Of a stretch of DNA of 64,000 nt, positions 10,840-23,924 are shown in pieces. The notes beneath the pieces were generated by a model, which was not told the origin of the DNA, ran no database searches, and saw nothing but the letters and a program-made list of their open reading frames with translations. Each line of letters opens with the position of its first letter. Positions within the stretch are counted from its first letter, which is position 1. Source of the stretch: Euphorbia lathyris. Its lineage: Eukaryota > Streptophyta > Magnoliopsida > Malpighiales > Euphorbiaceae. A program made the position numbers and the translations under genes. The DNA lies in contig NC_088917.1 in assembly GCF_963576675.1 (NCBI RefSeq), forward strand, positions 10,072,001-10,136,000, given 5' to 3'.

Positions 10840-13772
10840 ATGTCTAACGATTCTCAGAACATCTACGGTGCTGATTACAATGACAATCGCTCCGACCAAA
10901 ACCCTTCGTCTCCTGCTGAGCAGGACTATGAAGAGACTTCCACTGAGTCTCAAGAACAAGGTCAGCACTCCTAGCAAAAAACCCCCAAGCTAACCAAACA
11001 ACTCCTTCAAGAAATAAGAAGGAGAAAAAGAACAAGCAGCCGAAGGAGAAGGTATTCCTCCCTGTATACAAAAGCGTAAAGAATTGTAAAGTCTGCCGTT
11101 CCCGTTGGTTCTCCAAAGGGTTCGTAGAAGCTAAGAAACCCTTTTGCGAGTGGATTTCCAAGAATGGCTGGACCGAGCTATTCTCTCTCCCTGGAACCAC
11201 TTACCCACAGTTGGTGAGGGAATTCTACACTAACCCTAGAGTTGCCGAAGATGATGTTGACCACTTAGTCACCAAGGTAAAAAACAAGGACATCACCATC
11301 ACTCCGACCTATCTTGCAACACTGCTAAAGTTGAAGGCAGAAGGATCAGAACTTAGAACCACGAACGATTACACGCGCATCACGTACCCTGTTGAGTTCT
11401 GTAAACCAAAGAACCACAAAGGAGAAATTGCCAGTACTTGCATAGGCCAGCCTCAGAAAATGGCCCACTATATCCTGACCAACTTCATATTCCCCAAGGT
11501 CAACTCCTCCTCATCAGCTTCAAACTTTGAGCAGTGCTTCATCTGGCATATGCTGACCTACAAGCTGCTCAATATGCCCATTTTTCTTATCGGCGCTTTT
11601 CAACACAGTACGGAAACTCTCAAGATAGGCTACCTCATCACAAAGATTCTTCAGGATCACCAGGTGAGCTTAGTCGAAGAAATTGAGATTTGGGGTACGG
11701 AAATCACTGCTGTTGTGCTGTTCGGCTTAGCCTACAACCAACCCATAAAACCTAAGAAAGGAAAAGGTGCTATGGTTGAAGAAGAACCAGCTAAGGATGA
11801 AGAAGAGGATAATATGGTTGAAGAAGCACAAGCTGAGTTGACCAAGAAAGGGAAGAAAATAATGGGTGACAATGAACCCGCTGACCGCACTAGACAAGAC
11901 AAAAAGAGGAAAGCTACCCAATCCTTAATCAAAGATATTAACACAGTTCCGAAGAAGCTTCGGATAATCTCTAGTGTGAAGAAAGCTGCTGCTGAGCAAG
12001 CTCAATGGGAACCTAAGTCAGCGGAGAAATAGAAAAGGCAAGTTGAGCCTGAGGAAGAAAGTGAGGAGACACCCGACCTGCCTCTGAAGAGGAAGAAAAC
12101 CTCTGGGCTAAAGCCACTTGATGCTAACCCACTTGACTTCGTGATTACTAAAGAATCACACTTCGTGCGGAGTCAAGAAATTGATTTGGAGAAGACTCCT
12201 TCTGGTCAGGAAGAAGGACAAGGCTACACTGAGGATCAGCCTCAAGTTGACAAGATGGGTCCTGCTGAGCAAAGTAAACCAGTTGATGCTGAGCAAGCTG
12301 AGCACCTCACTGAGTCACCAGTGAAGGACAAGGTTGTGGAAGGCCTAGATACTGACCTTAACTCCTCTTCTGAGTCCCACCACTCTATTGCTGCTGACCC
12401 TTCTCCACCAACCAAAACTCCTAAGGATAGTGCAGAAAAGCGGTTTAAACGCAAAGCTTTGAAACTCAGGGTCATAGACCTATTGGATGAATCTCCGTTA
12501 AGGGACCCCATCATTGACCTCACTAAGCTTCAGTTCCAATTCTTCTCCAACATCGTTGAACCTACTCTAGATCAACTGAAGGAAAAGCAAGCCTCTATTT
12601 CTCGAGTTGAGGAACAAGCCGACCCCAAAGCTCCTAAGGGTCCTATTTCTGCCGACACTTCTGCTCAACCTTCCACTGAGCAAGTGCTCGAAGTCCATGC
12701 TCCTCAACCTAACGAGTTAGCTAAGGAAACTCCTGCTCAAGATAGTTCTGAGTTGCCTCAACCTCCCAAATCTACTCAACTTCAGACTGACACTGAGCAG
12801 GTCAATATCTCTGCTGATCAAATTCTTCCTACTCCTACCAAGCAGAAAGAAAACCAGTCAGCACCTTCCGCTGACCTGAATAAAAGTCCAGCTACGCTGG
12901 CACCTCCGTTTCTGGACAACACCAAACACCTCCTCCATCCAGTGCTACTAATATTCCGGCCCCTGAGCAACACACCGATGAATCCTATGCTTACCTAGAT
13001 GCTTCTGAGTCTGGCAGGAAACTTATAGACTTAGCTCAAGCTCTCTTCAGGATATTCATCAAACTCACGCCAATGCTGTTGGGACTGTTCATGTTGAGCC
13101 AACTCAACTCTCCTCTGTCATTCAGCTTCTGACCGAAATCAAGGGTCTCAAAGAACTGATGAGCGTCATGACATCTTTCGTTTCTCAATAGCCTAAGCAA
13201 GAGTCAATAGTGAAGCTGGACGAACTCCAGCTGATGATGGTGAATCATATGAACTTCATCCAAGGTCAACTCAATGCCTTATCAGCTGCGAACTCAACAT
13301 ATGCAACCTCTGCTGAGGTCCATCAACATTTTTCCCAGCTGACCTCTGAGCTGACTAGAGCTCGTGATCTTATCTCCTCCTCTTCTCAGTGCTCCATCGA
13401 ACAGATTGGTGAAGCCATTCGCCTACTCAACCTGAGTAAAGAGGAAATGGACACTGACCAAGTGAAGACCAATGAGATTCTGCAGTGCACTTAGTCCACA
13501 CTTGCATAAGTCCGGCATATAAATGCTCAACGTCAGTTCTATGATACTGCGCTACTCAAAATGTACCATCAATCTTATGCCCGGATGACGGAATCGATCA
13601 CTTGGATCGGGAAATCTCAAGAGTATCTGCTAAGTATGCTCAGTGCCAACATTAAAATCCCCAATTCCAGTATGGCGGATGGTATGCAGGTCTTCCAAGG
13701 ACTAAGAGAGAGTACGAGTCAACTCCAACTGTATTCCTCAAAATTGACTCGTGCTATTCAACAGGGAACTTT
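10840..13772 (+). pseudogene. Env-like / plant transposon-domain ORF of element A, 5' part
   Basis: This is the ORF between pol and 3' LTR of a Sirevirus, often called env-like. The start ATG at 10840 opens MSNDSQNIYGADYNDN. Near 11130-11220 it encodes CEWISKNGWTELFS and TYPQLVREFYTN, a globular domain shared with element D and related to the putative plant transposon protein domain. The middle is acidic and low in complexity (rich in AEQ and P). Then comes a helical C-terminal segment (CSIEQIGEAIRLLNLSKEEM). Breaks: a stop at 10972-10974 with a frameshift before 11100, a TAG at 12030-12032, a frameshift near 13000, and other stops. Insertion of D at 13768-13772 removes the last coding part, which resumes at 25268. 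No membrane segment or signal peptide is evident, so the label env-like rests on position. Confidence 0.7.
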
Positions 13773-15115
13773 TGTTGGTCCCTTGTAAGGTTGCAAGTAT
13801 AGTTCCAAGGGGGGGGGGGGTTAGGAACTATTTAAACTTTTTGCAATTAGGGCAGACTTCTTTTTCTAAGGAAAAAGGTTTTAACAGCGGCGCTGAGTAA
13901 TCAGCAAGATACTACCTTAGTCAACTAGTGACTAGGTCAGTTTCTTAGCTTGAGTCAGGAGATAGCACTTAGAGTCTATTCCTGAGCTCAGATGTTCAAC
14001 GCGCACAACTCTACTTGACCTCTTTACTTGGTCAGTTTTTGGTTATTTTAAGCAAGCAATATATATAAGGAGTTAAAGGTAAGAAATACTTCACTCAGCA
14101 GATTTATCCAAGTTCGGCTTCTTCTAAGCCTACGTCCTGTCCCCGGAACACGATCCGAGATTTCGAATCCTCTACTGAGCTCTTTAAAGGTAGAGCCTCA
14201 AACCTTTTACAATCTTAGCAACTGAGTATAACAAGAGTACCTTCCTCTATACCTCTACTCAATCCTAATCTCACGCTGAGTACTATAACCGAGTACTCAG
14301 CCTCTCCTTTCTATCTCTAGAAATGATAAGTGTTTTGTCCTATACAAAGATTTGCTAAGACACTTTAGACGATTGAAACAATCACTCTAGACTTTTACAC
14401 AAATGTATGAATTGTAGTGTAAGATTTTCTTTGCTTCTTTGCTTGCAGAACTTGTGTAGAAATTTGGTCAGCATAATAGTTTGATCAAGTTCTGTGTCGA
14501 ATGAAGCTTCTGATGGCACTATTTATAGAGACGTCCTGAGGCATCGGTCATTTCGAATTTCGAAATAACCATTGGAGGGAAAACGGCTTCTTGTCGTTGT
14601 CATCCTGACTTGCTCAGAGCTCTCAGCCAATCAGATTTGTGTATCTTCTGTCCTCGGTCAGCTCAGCAGACTGTCTCTCCTTTTATGGTAAAGTCAACTA
14701 GTCAGCATACTGTGTCGTCTGAACTTTACCCAAAGTAGAAATACTTTGTCTGGAAGTTTTCATTAGCCAGCTGCTGTCTTGTACGCTTTGTCGAGACTAC
14801 TCAGCAGCTTCATCTTGAAGTTGTTCCCGAAGGTCTTCTAGATCCTTCTTTTGCTGAGTTGCGTTTTGTCCAAAGCGACAGCGTTTTAACAAACGCGGGA
14901 CGAGTTGTACTGAGTTGTTTGACTTGGGCCTTGACTTCCGTATTGGGCTTGGGCCTTTTAATTCTTGTGTCTTATAAACAATTTTAACTCAACATTGAAC
15001 AAACACATTAGTAGAATAAATCATAGCATTTAAACTTAGTGTGTTTAGAATATGTATTTCAATTATACTTAAACAATTTTGTCAAATCAAAATTATGTGG
15101 AAAGGTGTTTCAACA
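13773..15115 (-). repeat. 3' LTR of element D
   Basis: 1343 bp, nearly identical to 23925-25262. It contains a 12-G run at 13809-13820 (six in the partner LTR) and, on the minus strand, TATAAATAG near 14519-14527 as likely promoter. Confidence 0.95.
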
Positions 15116-15665
15116 AACTCCCCCATTTTGATGTTGGCAAAACTATTCAGCGAGGAACTCAGTATGAGCTCCCCCATGATAGTTGACCTAGTATAATTTA
15201 GCAAACTCCCCCGTAAGGGTTGAGCTACTGACTTAGTTTTACTCTAAACATTTAAAGGTTTAATTAAGTAAGTCTAAGGTCAGTTTTTAGATATAGGTCA
15301 GCTTATTAAACATATTCTATTTACTCAGTATAAAGCGGAAGGTTTAATCATATAGAGTGCGCTGAGTAATTTGTTGTTCAATGGATTCTTAACAAACAAT
15401 GTTTTATAAGCACATAGGACAATGTCAAACATGTTATCAGCATTTGATTCAGTCAATAAGATTTATAAGTATAAAACATAGCTGATTTAATTGAAGATAC
15501 ATAATGACTCAGTACACAGTAACATATATTAACATATATCATAACTCAGGAATAAGAATAAAAGATGCAGATATGATATATTGATAGTAGTCAGTGTTTA
15601 CACAACAAAACTTATAGATAAGGCATATAGATTTCATCTGACTAGTCTATACTGAGCTAGCCTAT
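15116..15665 (-). other. 3' untranslated region and polypurine tract of D
   Basis: Directly next to the LTR the minus strand reads AAAATGGGGGAGTT, the polypurine primer for plus-strand synthesis. A second similar purine run (ACGGGGGAGTTTGC) lies near 15205 on the minus strand; multiple polypurine tracts are a known Sirevirus trait. No gene. Confidence 0.7.
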
Positions 15666-18521
15666 CTATTTCTTTTTCTTGTGTTGCGACTGACTTCGCT
15701 CATGCTGAGCTCTAGCTGCTTGTTCTTTCTCCCCCATTTTGTCAGCATCAAGAGGAGGAAGTTTGAAGGCATCAGTTAAGGCAGCTCGAGTCAGTTCTTG
15801 GGACAGCTCCTTAAGTTTCTCAGCGCTTTCATTGACGCCGTCAAAAATTGCAACTCCATCAGTTGATACCTCTTCGGGTATGTTGAGGTCAGCAGCACTG
15901 AGCATATTGACGCTAAACGCTTGAGCTTTGCCTTGCCAGATGAAAGCTTCAGTAAGACCAGCAAAGATTTGGTGAAAAGTCTTCAAAAGGGTTGTGTCGT
16001 AATACTGACGTTGAATATTGTTATGACGAATGTGGTTGAAAGTTTGTTGTATGATAGACTGCATCTCATTCTGTTTCAGTGCGTCAGTATCCATCTCTTG
16101 CTTATTCAGATTAAGCAAGCGAATAGCCTCACCTATTTGCTCTACTGAGCACTGATTGTAAGAAACCATTTGCTCGTTGGTCTTGAGTTGCTCGGTGTGA
16201 AGCTGAGCAAAGAGCATCTTGACTTCAGACGAAGTGGCATAGTCGGTGTTCACAGCTGACAATTTCTGAACTTGCTGTTGTAAAGAGTTCAAGTGTTGCA
16301 CAGTTGTCAGCTGGATCTCAGCCAGCTTGGCGATTGAATCCTGCTTAGCTTGCTGTGCTTGAAAAGAGATGATGAAGTTCAGCAAGTCCTTGAGTCCCTT
16401 AACTTCGTTGAGAAGCTGAGTGACCTGGGAGAGCTGAGTGGTCTCAACAGATGAAGACCCAGTAGCAGGAGGAGTGGAATGTTGAAGGTCTCTGATCAAC
16501 GCTTGAACTGAGTCAATGAGCTTTTTGCCGGACTCAGTGGCATTCACATAGCTTTGAGAGCCTTCAGGGACATCAGTGTGACCGGAAGGAAGAGGAGTGA
16601 AAGGAGTGAGCTGGTCAGTGACTGGAATAGCATTTTCAATCTGCACTTGAGTTTTAGGTATAGTTGGTTGATCGGCAGAGAGTTGAGTTGGAGAAGTGGT
16701 AATCCGAATACTGTCTGTGCTGACGGCAGAAGTGTGTGGAGTCAGCACCATGCTTGAAGAAATAGCATTCACAGTAATCGGCTCAACCTGACTGGTTGAG
16801 GTGGCGGAAGCATTTTGGTCGGCATGTTCCTGTTGAGAAGAAACAGAGGCTTGCTTTTCTAATGGCGCCGATGCAGTGGAAGTTGGTTGGCGTTTGAAAA
16901 ATTTGAGCTTTACTGAGGAGGGGTCTTTGGTTGTCTTTGAAATGACAAAGTCAGGAAGAGTTGGTGGTGGCACAAAATCTTCACTGATAGGCTTCTCACA
17001 GGCCTTAACCAACTTTCTTCTTCTACGAGGTGGAGTGACAATTTGACTAGGATCTCCTGAGTGAGAAGGAGAAGATTCGTGTTGCTCATCATGAGGCTGG
17101 TCAGCTTGTTCTTGGACTGGATCAACATTGTGTTGATCAAGTACTTGCTCATCTCCAGCAGCAACCCCAACATTGGCCTGCTCAGTCTCATGTTCACTTG
17201 CTGTCTTCTCAGAGTCCTCAGCGTCATCCTGACCGCTGGCCTCTTCTTCTTCTTCTTCGGTACTATCACCATCAAGTTCTTCCTCAACTTGTGAGATGAA
17301 ATGATCATCTAGTTGTACCTCATGTTCTTCGGACTCAGCTATTGTACCTTGACACTGGGTGAAGTGAGAGTCACCCGATACAACAAAGTCTGTAGGCATG
17401 GCGTTGAGGGGAGTCAGTGTAGAAGGCTTCTGCTTTTTCTGAGGTTGCTCAGCAGTTTCCTCAGTTCCAGGCTCACCTTGCCTGCTTCGTTTCTCAGCTG
17501 ACTTACCAGCTGACTTCTGCCTTTTTGCTGGAGACTCAACATTTTTGGAAGGAGTCTCAGCAGTTTTTCTTTTGCGGGAAGCTGGGGCCTTAGTCCTTCG
17601 CCCTTTCTTTGGCTCAGCAGTTCCCTCAGCTTATCCAGCAGCAGTAGCAGCTTTACCTTTCTTCAAAGGCTGTCCAAATTTTAATGCTCTCAGCGAGGCA
17701 GCTGTTATCTCAGATCCTCGAGTCTTCTCCTCACCTTCGAGATCAACTTTATGGTCAATGAGGATTCTGGTGATGATTGATCTTAGCCTCAGTGTACCAG
17801 AGATGCTTAGGAAGCCAGCGACAAGAAAGACTGGCATATTGATCAGTGTGTATGTCAGCATATGCCATATAAAGCATTGCTCGAAGTTTGTTGCTGATGT
17901 AGTGCAGTTGATCTTTGGGTAGATGAAGTAGGTCAGCAAGTAATGAGCCATCTTCTAGTGCTGACCCATAGATGAAGCTGGGACTTCTCCTGAGTGGCCC
18001 TCAGGTTTGCAGAAGTTGACCTCGTACCCAGTACCATCCTGATCTCCAGATCTTCTCAGCCTTGCTCCCTCAGTTTTTAATTTGAGCAGATTGCCTAAGT
18101 AGAGAGGGTTGATGAAGATGGTTTTCTCTTTCACCACTGTGCACAGATAGTCAGTGTTGTCATTTGCAACTTTGAGGTTGTGGTAAAACTCCCTTACCAG
18201 GTCAGGGTAGGTGTCATCCCTAACCGAAAACAGCTCCGTCCAGCCATTTTGTGAAATCCACTCGCAGAAGGGTTGTTCGTTTTGTACGAAGTTTTCTGAT
18301 ACCCATCTTGAGGGCTCAACTTTCCATTTGCGGACGTTCTCAAAGACCTTGGAGTAGGTCCTGACTTTTACAGACTTTCCCTGACCAGAGGTTTGGCCAG
18401 CTTTTCCTTTGCTCGGTGAGGTGACTTTGGTAGGTTCCGGCACAGAGGTTTGCCTGGAAGTGTCATCGGAGCTGGGTTTAGAGTGGCCAGCACCGGAGAT
18501 GTTGTAGGAAACCTTAGTCAT
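15666..18521 (-). pseudogene. Env-like / plant transposon-domain ORF of element D
   Basis: One continuous reading frame from ATG 18521 (MTKVSYNISGAGHS) to the stop at 15666, about 950 codons, interrupted only by TAG at 17955-17957 and TAA at 17631-17633. The N-terminal basic Ser/Thr/Pro-rich part leads to CEWISQNGWTELFS and TYPDLVREFYHNL at about residues 90-125, then INPLYLGNLLKLK. An acidic, Gln/Glu-rich middle follows, then helical segments with coiled-coil character and a lysine-rich end (QSQHKKKK). Element A has glutamine at the first stop, so it is a true nonsense change. The ORF is in the same sense as pol and after it, where Sireviruses carry an env-like gene. I see no clear transmembrane span, so an envelope role is doubtful. 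Function unknown. Confidence 0.75.
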
Positions 18522-18790
18522 TGTTGAGGATGGGAAAGCTTAGAGGGATTTTTAGAGAGAAAGAATTTCTTAGCCAGAGTATTCGATAAGCGTAAAGAAT
18601 AAAAATGGGGAATTACCCATTATTTATAGAGGTGAGAAATGGATCTTATCGAATCCATGTGTCAGTTTTGCCTCGGGATTGTGAACCGACAATAATCCTG
18701 GCATTTATGACACATTCAGCGCGTACGTCATCCTAGGTGGCTATACGCGTGCTTTTGCAATGATTCTAACGGATATAACACTCAGCGTTT
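18522..18790 (-). promoter_or_regulatory. Putative internal promoter of the env-like ORF in D
   Basis: The minus strand has TATAAATA at 18621-18628, 107 bp before the ATG, and a conserved upstream block (about 18695-18775) with CACCTAGGATGACGTACGCG, shared with element A at 8869-8950. The arrangement of bZIP-type ACGT site, TATA box, leader and ATG looks like a complete small promoter between pol and env. Confidence 0.55.
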
Positions 18791-18988
18791 AGAATACTAA
18801 TCGTTTGATATTCTGAGTGGTCAGTATTGCATAAAGGGATGATTTCTAAGTTTAAGTTTAAACTAACTTACTCAGTGTGCAAGTTTACTCAGTATTTAAT
18901 GTTCAATCAATTTCTATGAGTTACTCAGCAAAGCCAATTGTTCAGCATAGTAATTCACTCAACATGCATATTCATTTAGTACAGGAAT

Positions 18989-21900
18989 TTACTGAAGAGG
19001 ATTAAACATACCAATAGCTTCTCTCAGTATGCTGAATTGCTCACGGGCCAGTGGCTTCGTGAAGATATCCGCAAGCTGTTCGTCCGTTGGGACAAAGGTT
19101 AGCTTGATCTCACCCTTGAGTACATGGTCTCTAATGAAGTGATGTCTGATGTTGACATGCTTCATTCTGTTGTGTTGAATTGGGTTCTTTGAAAGATCAA
19201 TTGCACTTTTGTTGTCACATTTGACTTCAATTGTCTTTGTTTGAACACCATAGTCTTCAAGTTGTTGCTTAATCCATAGGACTTGAGCAACACAATGACC
19301 AGCAGCAATTTACTCAGCTTCAGTGGTAGACAAGGCTACTGACGCCTGCTTTTTGCTGAACCAGGATACAAGACAGCTTCCTAAGAAGTGACATCCTCCA
19401 GAGGTGCTTTTACGTTCCAGCTTATCCCGTCCATAGTCAGCGTCAGTGTATCCGATGAGTGTGAAATCATGAGTATTTGGATACCATAAACCTGCGTTCA
19501 CTGAGCTTTGCAAATATCTAAGGATTCTTTTTACAGCAATGTAATGAGATTCCTTAGGGTTAGATTGATATCTAGCACATTAGCATACTGAAAACTGAAT
19601 GTCCGGTCTACTGGCTGTTAAGTAAAGTAGAGAGCCTATCATACCTCGATATAATTTGCTGTCTACTGACTTACCATTCTCGTCAGCGCAGAGGACAGTG
19701 TCAGTGCCTATAGGAGTGGATATTGGCTTGCAATTTTCCAAATCATATTTCTTTAATATCTCCTTGGCATATTTGGCTTGACTGATGAAGATGCCATTCT
19801 TTCCTTGTTTAATTTGAAGACCGAGGAAGAAGTTGAGTTCTCCCATCATGGACATTTCAAACTCAGTCTGCATTTGTTTGCTAAACTCCTTGCACATAGA
19901 TTCGTTAGTTGCACCAAATATTATATCATCAATATAAATTTGGGCCAGGGTATCTTTACCCTTTCTCTTAATGAATAAGGTTGTATCATCTTTGCCCCTG
20001 ACGTAATTTCTAGTCAGCAGGAAACTGGCCAGCCTCTCATACCAAGCATGTGGTGCTTGCTTGAGGCCATACAGAGCCTTTTTGAGTTTGTAAACATGGT
20101 TTGGGAATTTAGAGTCCTCAAAACCTGGAGGTTGATTAACATAAACCTCCTTGTTTATAACTCCATTAAGAAATGCACTTTTGACATCCATTTGGAATAA
20201 TGTAAAGTTCATGTAAGATGCATATGCACATAGAATTCTAATTGCCTCTAGCCTTGCCACTGGGGGAAAGGTCTCACCGTAGTCAATACCTTCTTGTTGA
20301 CTGTAGCCCTGAGCTACAAGCCTTGCTTTGTTCCTGACTACATTCCCTTGTTCATCCATCTTGTTTCTGAAGACCCATCTTGTTCCAATGGCCTTTTGAC
20401 TCTTTGGATGAGGCACTAGCTCCCATACATCGTTTCTTCTGAATTGATCGAGCTCCTCTTGCATTGCCTTCATCCAGAATTCATCGTACTCAGCTTCAGC
20501 GAAATTCTTCGGTTCTTGAACTGAGACGAAAGCAACATTGCTGAGGTACTTCCTGAGTTGATTCCTCATCATCAGGGTATTCCCAGCAGAATCAAGGATT
20601 GCACTTTCTGAGTGCCCTCTTGGAATCCTTATCTCTTTAGGTAGATTTATGTCTTGTGCTGTTTCTGTTTCAACAATCTCTGCAGAAGTAGATGGGTTAG
20701 TAAAAGTAATCTTAGGTTCACTCTTACTCTTAGTCAGCCTTTTAGTGAATGACTCAGTAGCTGGTTCTTGGTCAGCGGTGGTTACTGAGTGTGGATCATC
20801 TTCGGTCAGCGGCTGGTATCTACCTGCAGGGTTAGTTTCGTCGAACTCTACATGTACCGACTCTTCTAAAACTTGTGTTCGCTTATTAAAAACTCTATAT
20901 GCTTTGCTGTTTATTGAGTAGCCCAAAAAGATAGCCTCATCAGCTTTTGAATCAAACTTTGCTAAGCTATCTTTGGTATTTAAAATAAAACATCTACAGC
21001 CAAAGGCACGAAAGTATCCAATATTGGGCTTTCGTCCTTTCCAAAGTTCATAGGGGGTTTTCTTGAGTATAGGTCTAACTAGAGCCCTATTAAGAATATA
21101 GCACGTTGTGTTAACAGCCTCTCCCCAAAAATACTTTGGAAGCCTATGCTCATCCAGCATTGTCCTGGCTATTTCGACCAGAGTTCTGTTCTTCCTTTCT
21201 ACAACCCCATTTTGTTGAGGTGTTCTAGGAGCAGAAAAATTATGGTCAATGCCGCTGGCTTCACAGAATTCAACAAACTTTTGGTTTTTGAATTCTCCAC
21301 CATTATCACTACGGATGTGAGCTAATTTTAGGTCTTTTTCATTTTCAATTTTTCTAACCAAATTTGAAAATGTCTCAAAGGTTTCATCCTTGCTGGTCAG
21401 CAAGATGACCCACGTATACCGAGAGAAGTCATCTACAATGACCAAGGAAAATCTTCTTCCACCCAGACTCAGCGGCTGGACTGGACCAAAGAGATCCAAG
21501 TGTAGTAACTCTAACGGACGCTTAGTTGAGACAATATTTTTGCTGTGAAAAGATTGTTTGGTTTGTTTTCCAGCTTGGCAAGCGTGACATAATTGATCTT
21601 TTTCAAATTTAAGTTCGGGCAGTCCCTCAACCAATTGCTTTCTTGCTAATTTGGCCAGGAGGTCCATGCTTACATGACCAAGTCTCATGTGCCATAGCCA
21701 GGAATTCTCTTCCTTTGATACTAAGCACACAGTTTTTGAAAACTTTTTCTCTAAGTCTAGCATAAAGACATTATCTATGCGAGGGGCAGTTAAAATTAAC
21801 TCATTTGTTTTACCCTCGTATATTTTACATCCAGTAGCATCAAATATAACTTTTCTCCCATTGTCACATAGCTGAGCTACGCTGAGTAAGTTATATTTGA

Positions 21901-22117
21901 GTCCGCTGACTAGGGAGATAGATTCAATAGTAGGATTACCTCCGATGGTTCTTGACCCTACTATCTTACCCTTCTTGTTGTCTCCAAAACTTACACTTCC
22001 TCCTCGTTTACACTCAAACGTGATGAACTGAGTTTCATCACCAGTCATATGCCTCGAGCATGCGCTGTCAATATACCACATCTTTGACTTCTCAGCACAT
22101 CTCAGGCTTACCTGCAT
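18989..22117 (-). pseudogene. Copia pol polyprotein of element D (PR-IN-RT-RH)
   Basis: From the methionine at 22117 (MQVSLRCAEKSKMWYIDSAC) the frame carries, in order: protease (DSACSRHMTGD at residues 17-27; the usual DSG is DSA), the integrase zinc region (H143, H148, C177, C180), the integrase core with D208, D271 in RSDNGGEF and E307 in VVERKN, reverse transcriptase with KARLVAQGY, D644 in FQMDVKSAF and YIDD at 728-731, and RNase H ending GMFNPLQ. Stops TAA at 19580-19582 and TAA at 19310-19312 fall between RT and the end of RNase H. The frame is -1 relative to gag, so the parent element needed frameshifting or a separate start. Catalytic residues of IN and RT look intact; the altered DSG and the stops make this copy defective. 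Confidence 0.9.
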
Positions 22118-22122
22118 TGTAA

Positions 22123-23862
22123 CTAGTTACTTTTAGGTACCCAATTCTTTTTGGGTCCTTGCTTGTTGGGTGCAACAGGTAAAGCATCATATTTTATTTT
22201 ATGGCGACATACATGGACAGTATGGCCATTCTTTCCACAGAAGTCACAGCTGACCTTTTGTTTAGGATGTTTCACTGACTTGTCAGCACCCCAGTGCTGA
22301 GCGTGCCAGCACACCTTAGTGGTGTGTCCTAACTTCCCACAAAAGTCACACTGGACTTTTCGCTGGGGATTCCATCTCTGCTGAGTACCTTGGTACTGAG
22401 TTCTCAGAGGACTGTTTCTTTTATTTGGAACCTTTAGTTGGTTCTGGATAGTTGTGACGTCCTTTCTCAGTTTCTTTGAAACTGACTGGACTTCAGAGAC
22501 AGACTCATGTATGATCTTCATGTTATCATGCAGAGTTGAATTGTCCTGAAGAAGGAATCTGAGGTCACTCAGTTTGACCTCTTCTACTTTGTCACAGCGC
22601 CTGCTGAGTGCTCTAACTTTCTTATTACACTTCTTGACAAGTGTGTAGAGATCACTCAGGGCATTAACCATATATTTTCTGAGCTGGGGAAGAGAAATTA
22701 CCTCATTAGATTGCTCCTCGTCATCTGATGTGACGGATAGGTCAACATGCTCAGAGACGCATGACTCAGCAAGTTCGTCAGCCATGAAGCATATCTTCAC
22801 TGACTCGGTGGCCTCAGTTTCTGTAGATGAAGACTCATCACTGTCGCTCCAAGTAGCCACCATTGCCTTCTTCCCGCTCTTCTTGTCTTTCCTCAGTGTG
22901 GGGCAGCTTGACTTAATATGGCCAGTTTGATGGCACTCAAAGCATGTAATGGGCTTTGAGCTGTCCTTTTTGTATTTGCTGTCGCTTGAGTCAGCTTTAT
23001 ACTTATCAAACTTTCTGTAAGGCTTCTTAGAGTATTTATCATTTTTCCTGAATAGCCTTTTCATCTTCCTTGTGAACATAGCCATCTCCTCATCATCAGT
23101 TGAGCTCCCGTCAGTGGAGTCAGCTTTCATGACAAGGGATTTCTGCTTCTTGTCTTCAGATTTTTCCTTCACCTCAAAGTTTTTCATGGATATCTCATGG
23201 GTCAGCAACGAACCGATGAGTTCGTCATATTTGTAGGTGGTTAAATCCTGAGCTTCCTCAACCGCTGTCTTCTTTGCTTGCCAGTCTTTAGGAAGACTCC
23301 TGAGTATCTTTTTGACTTGTTCTTCCTCAGTGAAGATTTTCCCAAGTCTCTTGAGCTCATTAATGATGTTGGTAAACCTTGCATTCATGTCTGAAATGCC
23401 CTCATCATTGTTCATCTCGAACAGCTCGTACAGTCTCATCTGCTGATTCACCTTGGACTCTTTTACTTTATTGGTTCCCTCGTAGGTGACTTCTAGCTTT
23501 TTCCAGATCTCTTGTGCCGACTCACAACCTGAGATTTTATTATATTCTACAGCATCGAGCGCACAGTGAAGCATATTGATAGCCGAAGCATGATTTTGGA
23601 GCTTCTTAAGATCATCCTCTATCCATTTGGCCTCAGCTTTTACAACTGTTTGGCCAGCCACAACTTCGACAGGTACAAATGGGCATTGGACTATAGATAG
23701 CTAGGCACTCATGTTTGTAGCCTGAATGAAGTTTTTCATCCTATTCTTCCAGAAGGTATAGTTTGACCCGAAGAATAGGGGAGGCCTAGTAATGGACAGC
23801 CCCTCAGGCAGTATCTGAGTTGTTTGGTTTCCAGGGAGAAACCGAGTGCTGTTTTCGCCCAT
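22123..23862 (-). pseudogene. Gag of element D
   Basis: I place the start at the first ATG after the primer site, 23862 (MGENSTRFLPGNQTTQ), which keeps the family N-terminus PPLFFGSNYTFWKNRM. An in-frame TAG at 23701-23703 replaces a tryptophan-like codon; from 23661 the frame is open to the stop at 22123. About 579 codons. The UBN2-type capsid region is followed by a lysine-rich stretch and CCHC knuckles CFECHQTGHIKSSC (about 307-320), CDFCGKLGHTTKVC and CDFCGKNGHTVHVC near the C-terminus. Three knuckles and an extended acidic segment between them fit Sirevirus gag. Gag would form the cytoplasmic particle and bind the RNA. Confidence 0.9.
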
Positions 23863-23910
23863 GGTAGGGATCAGCTCAAGGTTGTTAGACCTTTTACAGT
23901 GAGCTTTTAA

Positions 23911-23922
23911 GCTCTGATACCA
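23911..23922 (-). other. Primer-binding site of element D
   Basis: The minus strand reads TGGTATCAGAGC two bases inside the 5' LTR. This is the complement of the 3' end of initiator methionine tRNA, standard for plant copia elements. Confidence 0.9.
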
Positions 23923-23924
23923 CT

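Noticed and set aside
15666..18521. Env-like ORF of D as a host gene
   Set aside because: It lies inside an element with LTRs and TSD, in the same sense as pol, and has a homologue at the same place in element A.
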